A stretch of DNA of 64,000 nt from Brooklawnia cerclae (GCF_011758645.1 NZ_JAAMOZ010000004.1:124001-188000), one strand, 5' to 3'. Positions 1 to 8,416 are shown, numbered from the stretch's first letter. Translations and numbers: made by a program. The notes: a model not told the origin generated them from the sequence alone.

Positions 1-455
1 GGGCGGCGGTGGCCAACTTCACGGTCGCCTCGACGCCGCGCACGTTCGATCGGCAGAACAATGAGTGGAAAGATGGCGAGACCATGTTCCTCAACTGCTC
101 GATCTGGCGACAGGCGGCAGAGAACGTGGCCGAGACGCTGACCAAGGGCATGCGAGTGATCGTCCAGGGCCGCCTGAAGTCGCGCAGCTACGACGACCGC
201 GAGGGCAACCGCCGTACGGTCTTCGAGGTCGAGGTCGAGGAAGTCGGCCCCTCCCTGCGCTATGCGACCGCCAAGGTCGCCCGGACGTCGTCCGGCTCCG
301 GCGGTAACTGGCAGGGCGGCGGCCAAGGTGGCGGTCAGGGTGGCGCCAACCAATCCGGCGACAACTGGAACTCGGGCGGCGGCAACCAGTCGTCCAACCG
401 AGGCGCCATGAACGATCCGTGGGCCAACGCCCAGAGCGAGGAACCTCCCTTCTGA
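1..455 (+). CDS. ssb: Single-stranded DNA-binding protein, 5' truncated by window edge
   Basis: Binds single-stranded DNA as a tetramer during replication, recombination and repair. The reading frame is open from the first complete codon (base 3) and reads [15 protein letters not shown], the middle of the OB fold of bacterial SSB, so the true start lies upstream of the window; the GTG at base 9 is an internal Val codon. OB-fold landmarks follow: [18 protein letters not shown] and the block starting at [12 protein letters not shown] Gly/Gln/Asn-rich linker comes next, and the acidic tip ends in EEPPF, the partner-binding tail. Next come rpsR and rplI, the standard rpsF-ssb-rpsR-rplI order. Confidence 0.95.
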   Translation, partial: AAVANFTVASTPRTFDRQNNEWKDGETMFLNCSIWRQAAENVAETLTKGMRVIVQGRLKSRSYDDREGNRRTVFEVEVEEVGPSLRYATAKVARTSSGSGGNWQGGGQGGGQGGANQSGDNWNSGGGNQSSNRGAMNDPWANAQSEEPPF

Positions 456-576
456 TCGACACGCCTGATCGGCAGCCTCAGCGCGGCCGACGCGGCAATC
501 ACACATCCACAAGGCACATTCCGGTGAGAACCGGGCTCAGGGGACGGAGATCCCCGCTAGACAAAGGAGCACCACA

Positions 577-816
577 ATGGCCGGTCCACAGCGCAAGCCC
601 CAGAGCAAGCGCAAGATCGTCCCCGTCAAGGCGGTCAGGGTCGCGAACATCGACTACAAGGACACCGCCACGCTGCGGAAGTTCATCTCGGAGCGCGGCA
701 AGATCCGTGCACGCAGGGTCACGGGCCTCAGCGTCCAGGATCAGCGCAAGGTCGCGATCGCGGTGAAGAACGCCCGCGAGCTCGCCCTGCTGCCCTACAC
801 GAGCACCGCTCGCTGA
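577..816 (+). CDS. rpsR: 30S ribosomal protein S18, cysteine-free form
   Basis: Small-subunit protein that pairs with S6. 79 residues, normal length. The core reads [19 protein letters not shown], then [15 protein letters not shown] and the [11 protein letters not shown] end, all diagnostic of S18. A ribosome binding site (AAAGGAG, about 564-570) precedes the ATG. The protein has no cysteine: the CxxC upstream of DYKD and the Cys in the TGxC block of zinc-binding S18 are replaced ([12 protein letters not shown] and TGLSVQ). Actinobacteria often carry a Cys-free S18 as a Zur-controlled second copy; here it sits in the main ssb-rpsR-rplI operon. Confidence 0.95.
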   Translation: MAGPQRKPQSKRKIVPVKAVRVANIDYKDTATLRKFISERGKIRARRVTGLSVQDQRKVAIAVKNARELALLPYTSTAR

Positions 817-833
817 CAAGAAGGGACGCTGAC

Positions 834-1280
834 ATGAAGCTCATTTTGACCGCGTCGATCGACAGCCTGGGTGCGCCCGGCGACGTCATCGAGGTCAAGG
901 ACGGCTACGGCCGCAACTACCTGCTGCCCCGCCATCTGGCGATCCCGTTCAACCGCGGGACCGCCAAGCAGATCGAGGGCATCCAGCGCGCACGCTCCGC
1001 CAAGCAGATCCGTGACAACGAGCATGCCGCTCAGGTGCGCGACCAGCTCGAGGGCCTGCAGATCACCATCTCGGCCCGGGCCGACGGCACCGGCAAGCTC
1101 TACGGCGCCGTCACCACCAACGAGGTCGCCCAGGCGATCAAGAAGGCCGGCGGACCCGCCATCGACAAGCGCGCCGTCAAGGTCACCAAGCCGATCAAGG
1201 CCGCGGGCACGCACACCGTCGCCGTCAGGCTGACGGACGCCGTGACCGCCCACGTGCCGGTCGAGGTCGTCACCGCCTGA
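834..1280 (+). CDS. rplI: 50S ribosomal protein L9
   Basis: Large-subunit protein binding 23S rRNA at the base of the L1 stalk. 148 residues, the usual length, with the L9 N-terminal signature LGAPGDVIEVKDGYGRNYLLP (split here as LGAPGDVIEVKDG and YGRNYLLP, residues about 12-33). A connecting helix and a C-terminal domain containing GKLYGAVTTNEVAQAI follow. It starts 17 bases after rpsR with AAGGGA as ribosome binding site, so the two are co-transcribed. A strong intrinsic terminator follows at 1300-1347. Confidence 0.97.
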   Translation: MKLILTASIDSLGAPGDVIEVKDGYGRNYLLPRHLAIPFNRGTAKQIEGIQRARSAKQIRDNEHAAQVRDQLEGLQITISARADGTGKLYGAVTTNEVAQAIKKAGGPAIDKRAVKVTKPIKAAGTHTVAVRLTDAVTAHVPVEVVTA

Positions 1281-1299
1281 CCCACCCGCGTCGAACGAA

Positions 1300-1347
1300 C
1301 TCCAGGCCCTGCCCGTCTCCATGTCGGGCAGGGCCTGGAGTTTTCTT
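1300..1347 (+). terminator. Intrinsic terminator after rplI
   Basis: Perfect 15-bp inverted repeat: 1300-1314 (CTCCAGGCCCTGCCC) pairs with 1326-1340, with an 11-base loop, followed by TTTTCTT. It lies 20 bases past the rplI stop and ends the ssb-rpsR-rplI operon. Confidence 0.9.
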
Positions 1348-1454
1348 GCGCCCGGATCGTCGCACGATGTGACGCGTCCTGGTCGTCATCAGTCCTGGTC
1401 GTCGTCATTGGCCGGCTGTACGTCGATTCGTGCCGTATCCGCGCGCCAAATCAA

Positions 1455-1503
1455 CTCCCGCGAGCGAGATTTCGGGCGCGGGAGCTGATTTCGCTCGCGG
1501 GAG
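1455..1503. repeat. Imperfect palindromic element
   Basis: The 13-bp arm at 1455-1467 (CTCCCGCGAGCGA) is exactly complementary to 1491-1503. The centre (1473-1484) carries another GC-rich copy of the CGCGGGAG core. It lies in the 360-base gap between rplI and serC, well past the rplI terminator, and encodes nothing recognisable. It may be a dispersed hairpin element or a second terminator. Confidence 0.5.
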
Positions 1504-1628
1504 CCACGGCTTCTGGTCGGCCTCACCCGCGGTGCCGGACGATGGTCGCGCATCCGTCGGGTGCCACGACACCGCGTGCGGACGCGTCCCACCATCCGTT
1601 GTCAATGGCACCAGCCTGACCAGCGTGG

Positions 1629-1634
1629 CAGGAT
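1629..1634 (+). promoter_or_regulatory. Candidate -10 element for leaderless serC
   Basis: CAGGAT followed by 6 bases and then the GTG start of serC, with no ribosome binding site between. The spacing matches that seen before several other genes in this window (see the leaderless-start finding). Confidence 0.4.
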
Positions 1635-1640
1635 CGACGG

Positions 1641-2720
1641 GTGCGCGTCTACAACTTCTCCGCTGGTCCAGCCATGATGCCGATCGAGGTGCTCGAATCC
1701 GCCCAGGCCGAGCTCCTCGACTGGAAGGGTGGAATGTCGGTGATGGAGGTCTCGCACCGGGGCGGTGATTTCGTCGCCTGCGCCGCCGAGACGGAGGCCC
1801 TGCTGCGCGAGATCATGTCGATCCCGAGCAACTACACGGTGCTGTTCCTGCAGGGCGGCGCGTACGGCCAGTTCGCCGTCGTCCCCCTGAACCTCACGGC
1901 TCCCGGCGACAGCGTCGACTTCGTCCTCACCGGCTCGTGGAGCGACAAGGCGCTGGCCGAGGCGCGCAAGTTCGACCTCACGTGCAACGTCGTCGCGGAC
2001 GAGAAGGCCTCCGGCTACACCCGTGCGCCCGATGCGGGCAGCTTCGCGGCGACGCCCGGCGCGGCCTACCTGCACTACACCCCCAACGAGACGATCGGTG
2101 GTGTCGAGTTCGGGTACATCCCCGAGACCGGCAACGTCCCGCTCGTGGCAGACCTGAGCTCGACGATCCTGTCCCGGCCCATCGACGTGTCGAAGTTCGG
2201 CGTCATCTTCGCCGGGACGCAGAAGAACATGGGCCCTGCCGGGATGGCCGTGGTCATCGTGCGCGACGACCTGCTCGATCGCGCCCGCACGGACACCCCC
2301 TCGGTGTGGAACTACAAGCTGATGGCCGAGCACGACTCGATGCTCAACACACCCCCCACGTTCTCGATCTATCTGCTCGGCAAGATCCTCGAGTGGGTGA
2401 AGACCCAGGGTGGGCTGGAGGGAATGGCCGGGCGCAATCGCCTGAAGGCCGAGACGCTCTACTCCTTCATCGACGCCTCGAGCTTCTACTCCAACCCGGT
2501 CGAGCCCGCGTCCCGCAGTTGGATGAACGTTCCGTTCCTCATGACGAACCCCGACCTCAACAAGCAGTTCGTGGCGGACGCGGCGCAGGCCGGTCTCACC
2601 AACCTCGCGGGGCACCGGTCGGTCGGGGGCATGCGCGCGTCCATCTACAACGCCATGCCGATCGAAGGGGTGCAGGCGCTCATCGCCTTCATGAAGGACT
2701 TCGAGCGTACTCACGGCTGA
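1641..2720 (+). CDS. serC: Phosphoserine aminotransferase
   Basis: PLP enzyme that converts 3-phosphohydroxypyruvate and glutamate to phosphoserine, the second step of serine synthesis. 359 residues, close to family length. The N-terminus VYNFSAGPAMMPIEVL and the block GMSVMEVSHRG are class V aminotransferase SerC marks. The PLP lysine is expected to be K195 in FAGTQKNMGPAG. C-terminal HRSVGGMRASIYNAMP binds the substrate phosphate. The GTG start has no ribosome binding site but an apparent -10 just upstream. It stands alone, flanked by non-coding DNA. Confidence 0.96.
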   Translation: MRVYNFSAGPAMMPIEVLESAQAELLDWKGGMSVMEVSHRGGDFVACAAETEALLREIMSIPSNYTVLFLQGGAYGQFAVVPLNLTAPGDSVDFVLTGSWSDKALAEARKFDLTCNVVADEKASGYTRAPDAGSFAATPGAAYLHYTPNETIGGVEFGYIPETGNVPLVADLSSTILSRPIDVSKFGVIFAGTQKNMGPAGMAVVIVRDDLLDRARTDTPSVWNYKLMAEHDSMLNTPPTFSIYLLGKILEWVKTQGGLEGMAGRNRLKAETLYSFIDASSFYSNPVEPASRSWMNVPFLMTNPDLNKQFVADAAQAGLTNLAGHRSVGGMRASIYNAMPIEGVQALIAFMKDFERTHG

Positions 2721-2808
2721 GGCAAACCTGGCCGCGACGGGAAGCCCGTCGTCCTCCACCGAGTCGGGGATGCCCGCGGCTCGCACCATCCAAGGCGGAG
2801 CACGCAAG

Positions 2809-2871
2809 AATCTGACGCCAGATCGCATTTTCGTCTCTTTCAGAGCCCAGATCGTGATCTGGCGTCAGATT
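2809..2871. repeat. Palindromic element, TCTGACGCC family (copy 1)
   Basis: The 16-bp arm at 2809-2824 (AATCTGACGCCAGATC) is exactly complementary to 2856-2871, with a 31-base loop. The core AATCTGACGCC/GGCGTCAGATT recurs in the palindrome at 44250-44332. It lies downstream of serC and could end its transcript, but there is no clear T-run. Confidence 0.7.
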
Positions 2872-2998
2872 TTCGCGTTCGCAGAGGCCCTCGGCGTCGA
2901 CACTGCACGATCGCAGGTCTCACCCGACCGCCGGTGAACGCGGCTCTCGCACGGTGGGGCCGGGAGCACGCCGAGCCACACCCGAACCGGACCTTGTC

Positions 2999-3032
2999 AA
3001 TCCGGGTTGCATGGCCTCCGACAACCCGGATT
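2999..3032. promoter_or_regulatory. Inverted repeat upstream of pta, possible operator
   Basis: The 11-bp arm AATCCGGGTTG (2999-3009) is exactly complementary to 3022-3032, and each arm is followed by GCATGG. It lies about 36 bases upstream of the likely pta -10 (TAAATT, 3068-3073), a place suited to a regulator. No T-run, so not an obvious terminator. The binding protein is unknown. Confidence 0.4.
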
Positions 3033-3067
3033 GCATGGGACGCGGCGTGGCGCACAGCGATTGCACG

Positions 3068-3073
3068 TAAATT
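3068..3073 (+). promoter_or_regulatory. Candidate -10 element for leaderless pta
   Basis: TAAATT followed by 7 bases and the GTG start of pta at 3081. The spacing and lack of a ribosome binding site suggest a leaderless transcript, and support this start over one further upstream. Confidence 0.5.
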
Positions 3074-3080
3074 CAGACGC

Positions 3081-5144
3081 GTGACCAACAAGAGCGTCTA
3101 CATCGCATCGCCCGAGGGGTTGGTCGGCAAGAGCGCCATCGCCCTCGGGCTCATCGAATCCCTATCCCGCCAGGTCAAATCCGTGGGCATCTTCCGCCCG
3201 ATGGTGATCGGTGACCACGACACCATCGCCCAGGCCCTGCTCGCACAAACCGGCATCGACCAGACCTACGACGAAGCCGTCGGGCTCACGGTCCGACAGA
3301 CCGAGGACGATCCCGAGCAAGCCCTCACCCAGATCATCGAACAGTACGGTGCGCTGCAGGACCGCTACGACGCGCTCGTGGTCATCGGCAGCGACTACGA
3401 AGGCGTGGCCTCACCCACCGAGTTGGCGTTCAACGCCCGCGTCGCCGCGAACCTGAATGCTCCGGTGCTGCTGGTCGTCAGCGGCCGCGAGCGCGATGCC
3501 GACGAGGTCGTCGCCTCGGCCGAGCACGCGATCCGGTCGTTCGAGGATCAGCACGACAGGGTGATCGGCGTCATCGCCAACCGCGTGGACCCCGAGCACC
3601 TGGACGCCGTGAAGGCGGGGCTCGCCGCCATCGACCACGGGGTCAGCGCCGCGATCCCCGAGAGCGCGCTGCTCGCGGCCCCCTCGGTGCGGGCGCAGTT
3701 CGACCGGCTCGGCGCGCAGCTGTGGCGCGGCGACGAGAACAACCTCGACCGCGAGTCGCTGAGCGTGGTGGTCGCGGGCATGACTCTGCCGAACGTGCTC
3801 AACCGGCTCGAGCCGGAGTCCTCGGTCGTGGTCGCCTCCGACCGTACCGATCTGCTTCCCGGTCTGCTGCTGGCGCACTCCTCCGACACGTTCCCGAACC
3901 TCGCGTCCATCTTCCTGGTGGGTGGCTACGAGATCCCGGCCTCGGTCGGCAAGCTGCTCGACGGCCTCAGTGTCTCCGTGCCCGTCGGTCTGGTCCCCGA
4001 CAAGGGAACATTCGCCACCGCGACCGAACTGCACGACACGCACGGCACGGTCATCGGGTCGGCCCGCAAGTTCACCGAGGCACTGAGCCTCTTCCAGGAG
4101 CACGTGGACGAGGAGTCCGTCGTCGCCGCCCTCGATCTGCCACGCGCCCAGCTGCGTACCCCGCGCATGTTCGAGTACCAGGTGATGCAGAAGGCCCGCG
4201 CCGACAAGAAGACCATCGTCCTCCCCGAGGCCGACGATGCCCGGATCCTGGAGGCCACCTCGATCCTGCTCAAGCGGAACGTCGCGAACATCGTCCTGCT
4301 GGGCGAGCCCGAGCAGGTCAAGCAGGACGCGGCCCGGCTCGGTTTCGACATCGCGGGCGCCCAGATCCAGTCGATGAGCGATCCCGAACTGGTGGAGAAG
4401 TTCTCGGCCAAGTACGCCGAACTGCGCGCCAAGAAGGGCGTGACCATCGAGCAGGCCCGCGAGAAGATGACCGATCCTTCGTACTTCGGCACGATGATGG
4501 TCCACTTCGGCATGGCCGACGGCATGGTGTCGGGCGCCGCGCACACGACGGCGAACACGATTCGCCCGGCTCTGGAGTTCATCAAGACCAAGCCGGGACG
4601 CAAGGTCGTCTCCGGCGCGTTCCTCATGGCGATGCCCGATCAGGTGCTGGTGTTCGCCGACTGCGCGGTCAACCCGAACCCGACCTCGGAGCAGCTCGCC
4701 GACATCGCGATCGCCACCGCCGCCACTGCCAAGGCGTTCGACATCGATCCGCGCGTCGCCATGCTGTCGTACTCGACAGGCACGTCGGGCTTCGGCGAGG
4801 ACGTGGACGCCGTCCGCGAGGCGACCGAGTTGGTCAAGGCCACCCAGCCGGACTTCGCCGTGGCGGGGCCGATCCAGTTCGACGCCGCGATGGATCCCAC
4901 TGTCGGCCGGCAGAAGATGCCCGACTCGCAGGTGGCGGGCCAGGCGACGGTCTACATCTTCCCCGACCTCAACACGGGCAACAACACCTACAAGGCCGTG
5001 CAGCGCACGTCCGGGGCCGTGGCGATCGGCCCGATGCTGCAGGGCCTCAACAAGCCGGTGAACGACCTGTCACGAGGTGCCCTGGTGCCCGACATCGTCA
5101 ACACCGTCGCGATCACCGCGATCCAGGCGCAGATGGGCATCTGA
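3081..5144 (+). CDS. pta: Phosphate acetyltransferase, long form with DRTGG domain
   Basis: Interconverts acetyl-CoA and acetyl-phosphate; with acetate kinase it makes acetate and ATP. 687 residues from the GTG at 3081. The frame stays open upstream to 2934, but that part is low-complexity and homology starts at KSVYIASPEGLVGKSAIALG, the BioD-like P-loop domain of long Pta. Order: P-loop domain about 1-210, DRTGG domain about 215-330, catalytic PTA domain about 365-687 (KKTIVLPEADDARILEA, MVHFGMADGMVSGAAHTT, LSYSTGTSGFG). ackA follows after 367 bases. Confidence 0.95.
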   Translation: MTNKSVYIASPEGLVGKSAIALGLIESLSRQVKSVGIFRPMVIGDHDTIAQALLAQTGIDQTYDEAVGLTVRQTEDDPEQALTQIIEQYGALQDRYDALVVIGSDYEGVASPTELAFNARVAANLNAPVLLVVSGRERDADEVVASAEHAIRSFEDQHDRVIGVIANRVDPEHLDAVKAGLAAIDHGVSAAIPESALLAAPSVRAQFDRLGAQLWRGDENNLDRESLSVVVAGMTLPNVLNRLEPESSVVVASDRTDLLPGLLLAHSSDTFPNLASIFLVGGYEIPASVGKLLDGLSVSVPVGLVPDKGTFATATELHDTHGTVIGSARKFTEALSLFQEHVDEESVVAALDLPRAQLRTPRMFEYQVMQKARADKKTIVLPEADDARILEATSILLKRNVANIVLLGEPEQVKQDAARLGFDIAGAQIQSMSDPELVEKFSAKYAELRAKKGVTIEQAREKMTDPSYFGTMMVHFGMADGMVSGAAHTTANTIRPALEFIKTKPGRKVVSGAFLMAMPDQVLVFADCAVNPNPTSEQLADIAIATAATAKAFDIDPRVAMLSYSTGTSGFGEDVDAVREATELVKATQPDFAVAGPIQFDAAMDPTVGRQKMPDSQVAGQATVYIFPDLNTGNNTYKAVQRTSGAVAIGPMLQGLNKPVNDLSRGALVPDIVNTVAITAIQAQMGI

Positions 5145-5511
5145 CCCAGCTGGTCGGACGCCTCGACGAGGCTCGACGCGCGACAGCCCGGTCCTTGAGC
5201 CCGTCGAAAGAACGAAAGTCTCAACAAGCCCGGCGAGCTTGTGAGCGCGGCTGGCGAACGGCCGCGTCTTCGGCCCGGGGTCCTCATTGACAAGCACCGA
5301 TGTCGATGAGGACCCCGGGCCGATCTGCGTGGAGGGTGGGTTCGCGAGGCTTGCGCCCCGAACGCAGTTGAGGAAGATTTGTCACGGCCCCGTGCACTGA
5401 CCGGACGACGGAACCCCGCCCCTGCCTACGGGACGAGCGCGCGTCCGCCACTGAGCGGCGAGGCGCTAGGCTGACCCTGCGCAAACTCGCCAAGCGGAGG
5501 TCCCATCCACC
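5145..5511. other. Non-coding gap between pta and ackA
   Basis: 367 bases with no plausible gene. It holds one copy of the TTGAGC..GTCGAAAG repeat motif (5194-5210), a strong hairpin (5271-5322), and a -10-like TAGGCT at 5467-5472 before ackA. The ackA ribosome binding site (GGAGG, about 5497-5501) lies at its end. Confidence 0.6.
5271..5322. terminator. Strong hairpin between pta and ackA
   Basis: Perfect 17-bp arms: 5271-5287 (CGGCCCGGGGTCCTCAT) pairs with 5306-5322, with an 18-base loop. No T-run follows, which is common for actinobacterial terminators. It would separate pta and ackA transcripts, at least partly. Confidence 0.55.
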
Positions 5512-6708
5512 ATGCCCAAGCCGATCCTCGTCCTCAACTGTGGATCAAGCTCCATCAAGTACCAGATGATCGACACCGAAGGCGAGGAACTGCTCGCCAA
5601 GGGGCTCGTCCAGAAGATCGGCGACACGAAGCCCGGGACGATCGACCACGAGGTGCTCACCGGTGAGCCCGGCGAATACCACATCGACCAGCAGCTGCCC
5701 GATCACGAGACCGCCCTCGCTGGCGTCTTCCAGATGTTCCGCGATCACGGGCCCAACCTGGACGCCACCATCGCCGTCGCCCACCGCACCGTGCACGGCG
5801 GAGATCGGTTCGCCGCTCCCACACTCATCACCGACGAGGTCGTCGACACGCTGATCGAGCTGTCTCCCCTGGCTCCGCTGCACAACCCCCCGGGCATCGC
5901 CGGCATCAAGGCCGCCCGCAAGCTGCTCGGCAACGTGCCCCACATCGGAATCTTCGACACCGCGTTCTTCGTGAACCTGCCCGCCGATGCCTACACGTAC
6001 GCCCTCGACACCGAACTGGCCAGCAAGACCCGGCTGCGCAAATACGGCTTCCACGGAACCAGCCACCAGTTCGTCAGCCAGGAGGTCGCCAAGTTCCTGG
6101 GACGCGACGACCTCAAGCAGATCGTCTGCCATCTCGGCAACGGAGCGTCCATCTCGGCCGTCGACTCCGGTCACGCCATCGACACCTCCATGGGGCTGAC
6201 GCCGCTCGCCGGCCTCGTGATGGGCACCCGCAGCGGTGACATCGATCCGGGCGTCATGGGCTACCTTCACCGGGAGCTCGGCATGGACGTGGACGCCGTG
6301 GACGCCGAACTCAACAAGAGGTCGGGGTTGCTCGGCCTCACCGGCCACACGGACATGCGCGACGTCCGCGCCGCCATCGACGCCGGTGACGAGCGCGCGC
6401 GTCTGGGCATGGACGTCTACACCCACCGTCTTGCTTTCTACATCGGTGGCTACGCCACCCTGCTGGGCGGCCTGGACGCGATCACCTTCACCGCGGGCGT
6501 GGGCGAGAACGCCGCGGAGGTGCGCAGCGAGGTGTGCGCCCGGCTGGGCATCTTCGGTGTCGAGCTGGACGAGGAAGCCAACAAGGTGCGTAGCAAGCAG
6601 GCCCGGCTCGTCTCGACGCCCGGCTCGAAGGTCGCTGTGCTGGTCGTCCCCACGAACGAGGAACTGGCGATGGCCCGCCAGTCGGTCGAGCTGCTGGCTG
6701 CGAACTGA
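5512..6708 (+). CDS. ackA: Acetate kinase
   Basis: Transfers the phosphate of acetyl-phosphate to ADP, giving acetate and ATP. 398 residues, standard length. ASKHA-fold landmarks: N-terminal ILVLNCGSSSIKYQMID, HRTVHGG (about residue 91), FDTAFF, KYGFHGTSHQFVS, the phosphate loop HLGNGAS, GTRSGDIDPG, and C-terminal FTAGVGENAAEVR. ATG start with GGAGG about 12 bases upstream. It forms the acetate pathway with pta just upstream. Confidence 0.97.
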   Translation: MPKPILVLNCGSSSIKYQMIDTEGEELLAKGLVQKIGDTKPGTIDHEVLTGEPGEYHIDQQLPDHETALAGVFQMFRDHGPNLDATIAVAHRTVHGGDRFAAPTLITDEVVDTLIELSPLAPLHNPPGIAGIKAARKLLGNVPHIGIFDTAFFVNLPADAYTYALDTELASKTRLRKYGFHGTSHQFVSQEVAKFLGRDDLKQIVCHLGNGASISAVDSGHAIDTSMGLTPLAGLVMGTRSGDIDPGVMGYLHRELGMDVDAVDAELNKRSGLLGLTGHTDMRDVRAAIDAGDERARLGMDVYTHRLAFYIGGYATLLGGLDAITFTAGVGENAAEVRSEVCARLGIFGVELDEEANKVRSKQARLVSTPGSKVAVLVVPTNEELAMARQSVELLAAN

Positions 6709-6781
6709 CCGCCGGGCAGAGGCGTTCTCCTCGTGCGGGAGCTCGGGATGCTCGTGGTCGCACCAACCGGCGCGGGCCGGG

Positions 6782-6787
6782 TAAGTT
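6782..6787 (+). promoter_or_regulatory. Candidate -10 element for the SDR gene
   Basis: TAAGTT followed by 7 bases and ATG at 6795. It overlaps the in-frame TTG at 6786, which makes the ATG the better start. Confidence 0.45.
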
Positions 6788-6794
6788 GAGCACT

Positions 6795-7568
6795 ATGGCG
6801 TCTGCACTGATCACGGGGGGTACGTCCGGCATCGGTTTGGCGTTCGCGACCGAGCTCGCGACACAGGGGTACGACCTCGTCCTGGTTGCCCGCGACCAGG
6901 GACGGCTCGACCAGGTCGCGGCCGAGTTGTCCCGTGACCACGGGTGCCGGGTCGAGACGCTGCAGGCCGATCTCGCCGTACGGGACGACCTGGAGCCGAT
7001 CATCGCACGCCTCGGCGACCCCGATCGTCCCGTCGATGTGCTCGTCAACAATGCGGGGTTCGGACTCAACGCGAGCCTGCTCGACGCTGATGTGGCTTTG
7101 CAGGAGCGGGCGATGGACGTCATGTGCACCGCGGTCCTGATTTTGGCCGCGGCGGCGGGAAGAGCTATGAAAACCCGCGGACAAGGCATCATCGTGAATG
7201 TGTCGTCCGTATCGGCGTGGATCGTGAAGGGCAACTACTCGGCCATCAAACGCTGGGTGCTCACCTACACCCAGGCGCTGGCACTCGAACTCGACGGCAC
7301 CGGGGTCCAGGCCACCGCCGTGTGCCCCGGATGGGTGAAGACGGAGTTCCACGAGCGAGCCGGGGTGGCGCGTCCCAGCCTTCCCGCATGGGTCTGGGTC
7401 GATGCCGGCGAAATTGCCCGTTCGGCGTTGCGGGACGCCGGTCGCGGGCGCGTGATCTCGGTGCCCACCCGCCGGTGGAAGCTCGCGGTGTGGGTGCTGG
7501 AGCACAGTCCCGCAGCATTCCCCCGAGCCATCGCCCAGCGGATCAACCGATCCAGGAGCGTTCATTGA
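6795..7568 (+). CDS. Short-chain dehydrogenase/reductase
   Basis: NAD(P)-dependent oxidoreductase of the classical SDR type; substrate unknown. 257 residues. Cofactor loop TGGTSGIG at residues about 7-14, NNAG motif in VDVLVNNAGFG, catalytic Ser in VSSVSAW and catalytic YSAIK (YxxxK), followed by VCPGWVKTEF. The C-terminal region after about 215 is basic. The ATG at 6795 is preferred over the TTG at 6786 because a -10-like hexamer sits at the TTG. The stop overlaps the start of plsC by one base, so the two are translationally coupled, which hints at a role in lipid metabolism. Confidence 0.85.
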   Translation: MASALITGGTSGIGLAFATELATQGYDLVLVARDQGRLDQVAAELSRDHGCRVETLQADLAVRDDLEPIIARLGDPDRPVDVLVNNAGFGLNASLLDADVALQERAMDVMCTAVLILAAAAGRAMKTRGQGIIVNVSSVSAWIVKGNYSAIKRWVLTYTQALALELDGTGVQATAVCPGWVKTEFHERAGVARPSLPAWVWVDAGEIARSALRDAGRGRVISVPTRRWKLAVWVLEHSPAAFPRAIAQRINRSRSVH

Positions 7569-8407
7569 TGGCCGACCGCAAGCGCAAACGCGAGCGAGGC
7601 GACGATCGGAAGCGATTCACGTCGCCTCTCAACGCCCTTGCGACGACCACGGCCCAGCAGCTTCTGCTCAAGCCCGCGGTGTGGAGCGCCATCTCCGTCC
7701 ACGTTCATGGCGAGGAAGCCCTCGACGGCGTCGAGGCGCCCTTCATCGTCATCGCGAATCACTCGTCCCACTTCGATGCCCCGCTCATCATGGGCGCGTT
7801 GCCGCGTCGGCTCAGCCGCAGGCTCGCCACGGGTGTGGCCGCGGACACCTTCTACACGAACTGGCGCGACGCGACGACGGTGCAGCTGTTCATGAACGCT
7901 TTCCCCGTCAACCGGGGCAGCACCCGTAGTCACCGCGGCATGGCGAAGCAACTGCTCAGCGAGAGCGTCCCGCTTTTCCTGTTCCCGGAGGGCACTCGTT
8001 CGCGCACCGGCGGCATGGGCCCGTTCACTCCGGGCGTGGCTGCCCTGGCGATCTCGTTCAACTGCCAGGTGGTGCCGACCGCGATCGTGGGATCGTGGGC
8101 CGCCTGGCCTCCGCGTGAGCGGCGTTGGCGGCCCGGGCGCCCCGACGTGCATGTCGTCTTCGGGCTGCCGATGCGGCCGCGCCCCGGCGAGATAGCTCAT
8201 GAGTTCAACGAGCGGCTCCGGCGTAAGGTCATCGAACTGCACGATTCCATCGCGCACGCCTACGGCATGCCCACGCAGGCGGAGATGGCTCATCGCGCAG
8301 CCATCGAACCCGCTCCGCCCCCAAAAACGTCGAAGGACCGGAAGAGAGGGTCGTCGGAGTCCGGCTCCGGGGAGGCCTCCGACGGCAGCGACCAGCAGAA
8401 CCGATAG
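7568..8407 (+). CDS. 1-acyl-sn-glycerol-3-phosphate acyltransferase family protein
   Basis: PlsC-type acyltransferase, probably acylating lysophosphatidate or a related lipid at the membrane. 279 residues from the ATG overlapping the SDR stop. The catalytic HX4D box is NHSSHFD at about residues 64-70; acceptor-binding EGTRS lies at about 140-144. The N-terminus is strongly basic (ADRKRKRERGDDRKR) and the last about 35 residues are Lys/Ser/Glu-rich. The longer open frame back to 7124 only overlaps the SDR gene in another frame and is rejected. The gene's TAG stop forms part of the -10 of the next gene. Confidence 0.88.
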   Translation: MADRKRKRERGDDRKRFTSPLNALATTTAQQLLLKPAVWSAISVHVHGEEALDGVEAPFIVIANHSSHFDAPLIMGALPRRLSRRLATGVAADTFYTNWRDATTVQLFMNAFPVNRGSTRSHRGMAKQLLSESVPLFLFPEGTRSRTGGMGPFTPGVAALAISFNCQVVPTAIVGSWAAWPPRERRWRPGRPDVHVVFGLPMRPRPGEIAHEFNERLRRKVIELHDSIAHAYGMPTQAEMAHRAAIEPAPPPKTSKDRKRGSSESGSGEASDGSDQQNR

Positions 8408-8410
8408 GCT
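8405..8410 (+). promoter_or_regulatory. Candidate -10 element for the two-domain glycosyltransferase
   Basis: TAGGCT, whose TAG is the plsC stop codon, followed by 6 bases and ATG at 8417. This supports 8417 over the internal ATG at 8447 as the start. Confidence 0.45.
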
Positions 8411-8416
8411 CGCACA

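Noticed and set aside
9-11. GTG at base 9 as the ssb start
   Set aside because: The frame continues upstream as AAV, matching the internal OB-fold sequence of SSB; it is an internal Val.
1602-2828. 408-residue open frame antisense to serC
   Set aside because: Composition is that of a shadow of a high-G+C gene (Arg/Gly/His-rich, no motif); serC on the other strand is certain.
2934-3080. N-terminal extension of Pta
   Set aside because: No homology to Pta, contains the inverted repeat and -10 element, and a leaderless GTG start at 3081 fits better.
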